51,144 nucleotides of DNA from positions 1 to 51,144 of the forward strand of contig JAFYHC010000003.1 in assembly GCA_017539385.1 (NCBI GenBank), read 5' to 3'. The translations under genes were made by a program, and so were the position numbers. The DNA is from Solobacterium sp. Lineage in GTDB: Bacteria; Bacillota_I; Bacilli_A; Erysipelotrichales; Erysipelotrichaceae. Below the pieces are notes generated by a model that was not told the DNA's origin, did no database searches, and worked only from the letters and a program-made list of their open reading frames with translations. Positions 51,010 to 51,144 of this stretch are shown here, piece by piece (within the stretch, counting starts at the first letter, position 1; the number at the start of each line of letters is the position of its first letter).

Positions 51010-51144
51010 GTAAATCATGGCGATCCAAAATTGTCCGGGGTGAATAAGTAAATCCCTGCAAAATAACACGGGGTGATATCTACCCCAAATGCGTTTGGAG
51101 ACGCCTGGAAATTGGGAGGAATATCCCTAAAATGAAAGCAGTTC
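51009..51144 (+). mobile_element. Possible left end of an IS21-like insertion sequence
   Basis: The sequence begins TGTAAATC directly after a terminator stem and contains two related blocks (GTCCGGGGTGAATAAG and AACACGGGGTGATATC), reminiscent of repeated transposase-binding sites at IS21 left ends. A GGGGT/ACCCC hairpin and a GGGAGG site follow. A short frame starting ATG-AAA-GCA-GTT at 51132 runs off the window and could be the transposase start. This is resemblance only. Confidence 0.3.
51132..51144 (+). CDS. Possible start of a gene cut by the window edge
   Basis: ATG-AAA-GCA-GTT (MKAV) with GGGAGG 12 bases upstream, rather far. Only four codons are visible. If the region is an insertion-sequence end, this would be its transposase. 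Confidence 0.25.

Noticed and set aside
49346..51061. 571-codon open frame on the minus strand
   Set aside because: It is antisense to the DUF349 gene and crosses its terminator. Its composition (Phe, Cys, Leu) is that of a reversed Lys/Glu-rich gene.

Overview
The window looks like an ordinary chromosomal stretch of a Bacillota (Firmicutes) gut-type bacterium of roughly 50% GC. Nearly every gene has a strong AGGAGG-type ribosome binding site. The long class 2 GalT, PTS/phospho-glycosidase cluster, Tex, BspA-like leucine-rich repeats, SPFH pair and DUF349 protein suggest an Erysipelotrichia-like or clostridial lineage. That placement is an inference; no rRNA or other phylogenetic marker is present. 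No tRNA, rRNA, CRISPR array or prophage was seen.

Layout, left to right. (1) 1-3.5 kb: the 3' part of a secreted repeat protein, a small unknown gene on the minus strand, an M18 aminopeptidase and a Cys-rich protein with an SSB-like acidic tail. (2) 3.6-10.8 kb: an unknown protein, NADP-type glutamate dehydrogenase, then a tightly packed run of alpha/beta hydrolase, a CydDC-like ABC pair, DUF1294 and an unknown protein. (3) 11.0-14.7 kb: a beta-glucoside locus of RpiR regulator, PTS EIIC and GH1 6-phospho-beta-glucosidase. (4) 14.8-18.8 kb, minus strand: two SPFH membrane-scaffold genes with a ribbon-helix-helix gene between them, preceded by an amino acid:cation symporter. (5) 18.9-25.9 kb: a PLC-like protein, HD phosphohydrolase and Tex; then a TetR gene divergent from a radical SAM gene and an OYE-type flavoenzyme. 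(6) 25.9-34.9 kb, minus strand: galT-galE, a second RpiR regulator, a GH4 6-phospho-glucosidase, and an LRR / VWA-metallopeptidase / MoxR operon. (7) 35-39.6 kb: a metallophosphoesterase, then a YtrA-like GntR/ABC/lipoprotein operon. (8) 39.6-40.9 kb, minus strand: a very acidic disordered protein and a 49-residue zinc ribbon. (9) 41-44.2 kb: a chain of peroxiredoxin, YaaA, GDPD and a MarR-radical SAM fusion. (10) 44.3-51 kb: tandem MgtC/SapB genes, a heterodimeric ABC exporter, a DUF349 protein, and at the right edge a possible insertion-sequence end.

How parts fit together. The GH1/PTS locus and the distant GH4 gene share an identical 13-bp box (11779-11791 and, reversed, 31335-31347), so they may answer to the same RpiR-type regulation. 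Together with galT-galE they handle beta-glucosides and galactose. Peroxiredoxin and YaaA point to oxidative stress, and the co-transcribed MarR-radical SAM fusion suggests coupling to anaerobic radical-enzyme activation.

The most unusual items are the MarR-NrdG2-like fusion, the three-gene LRR/VWA/MoxR operon, the Cys-rich protein ending in EDDDDLPF, and the SPFH-RHH-SPFH operon whose promoter carries a perfect 17-bp palindrome. Functions are read from motifs by eye; no database search was done.
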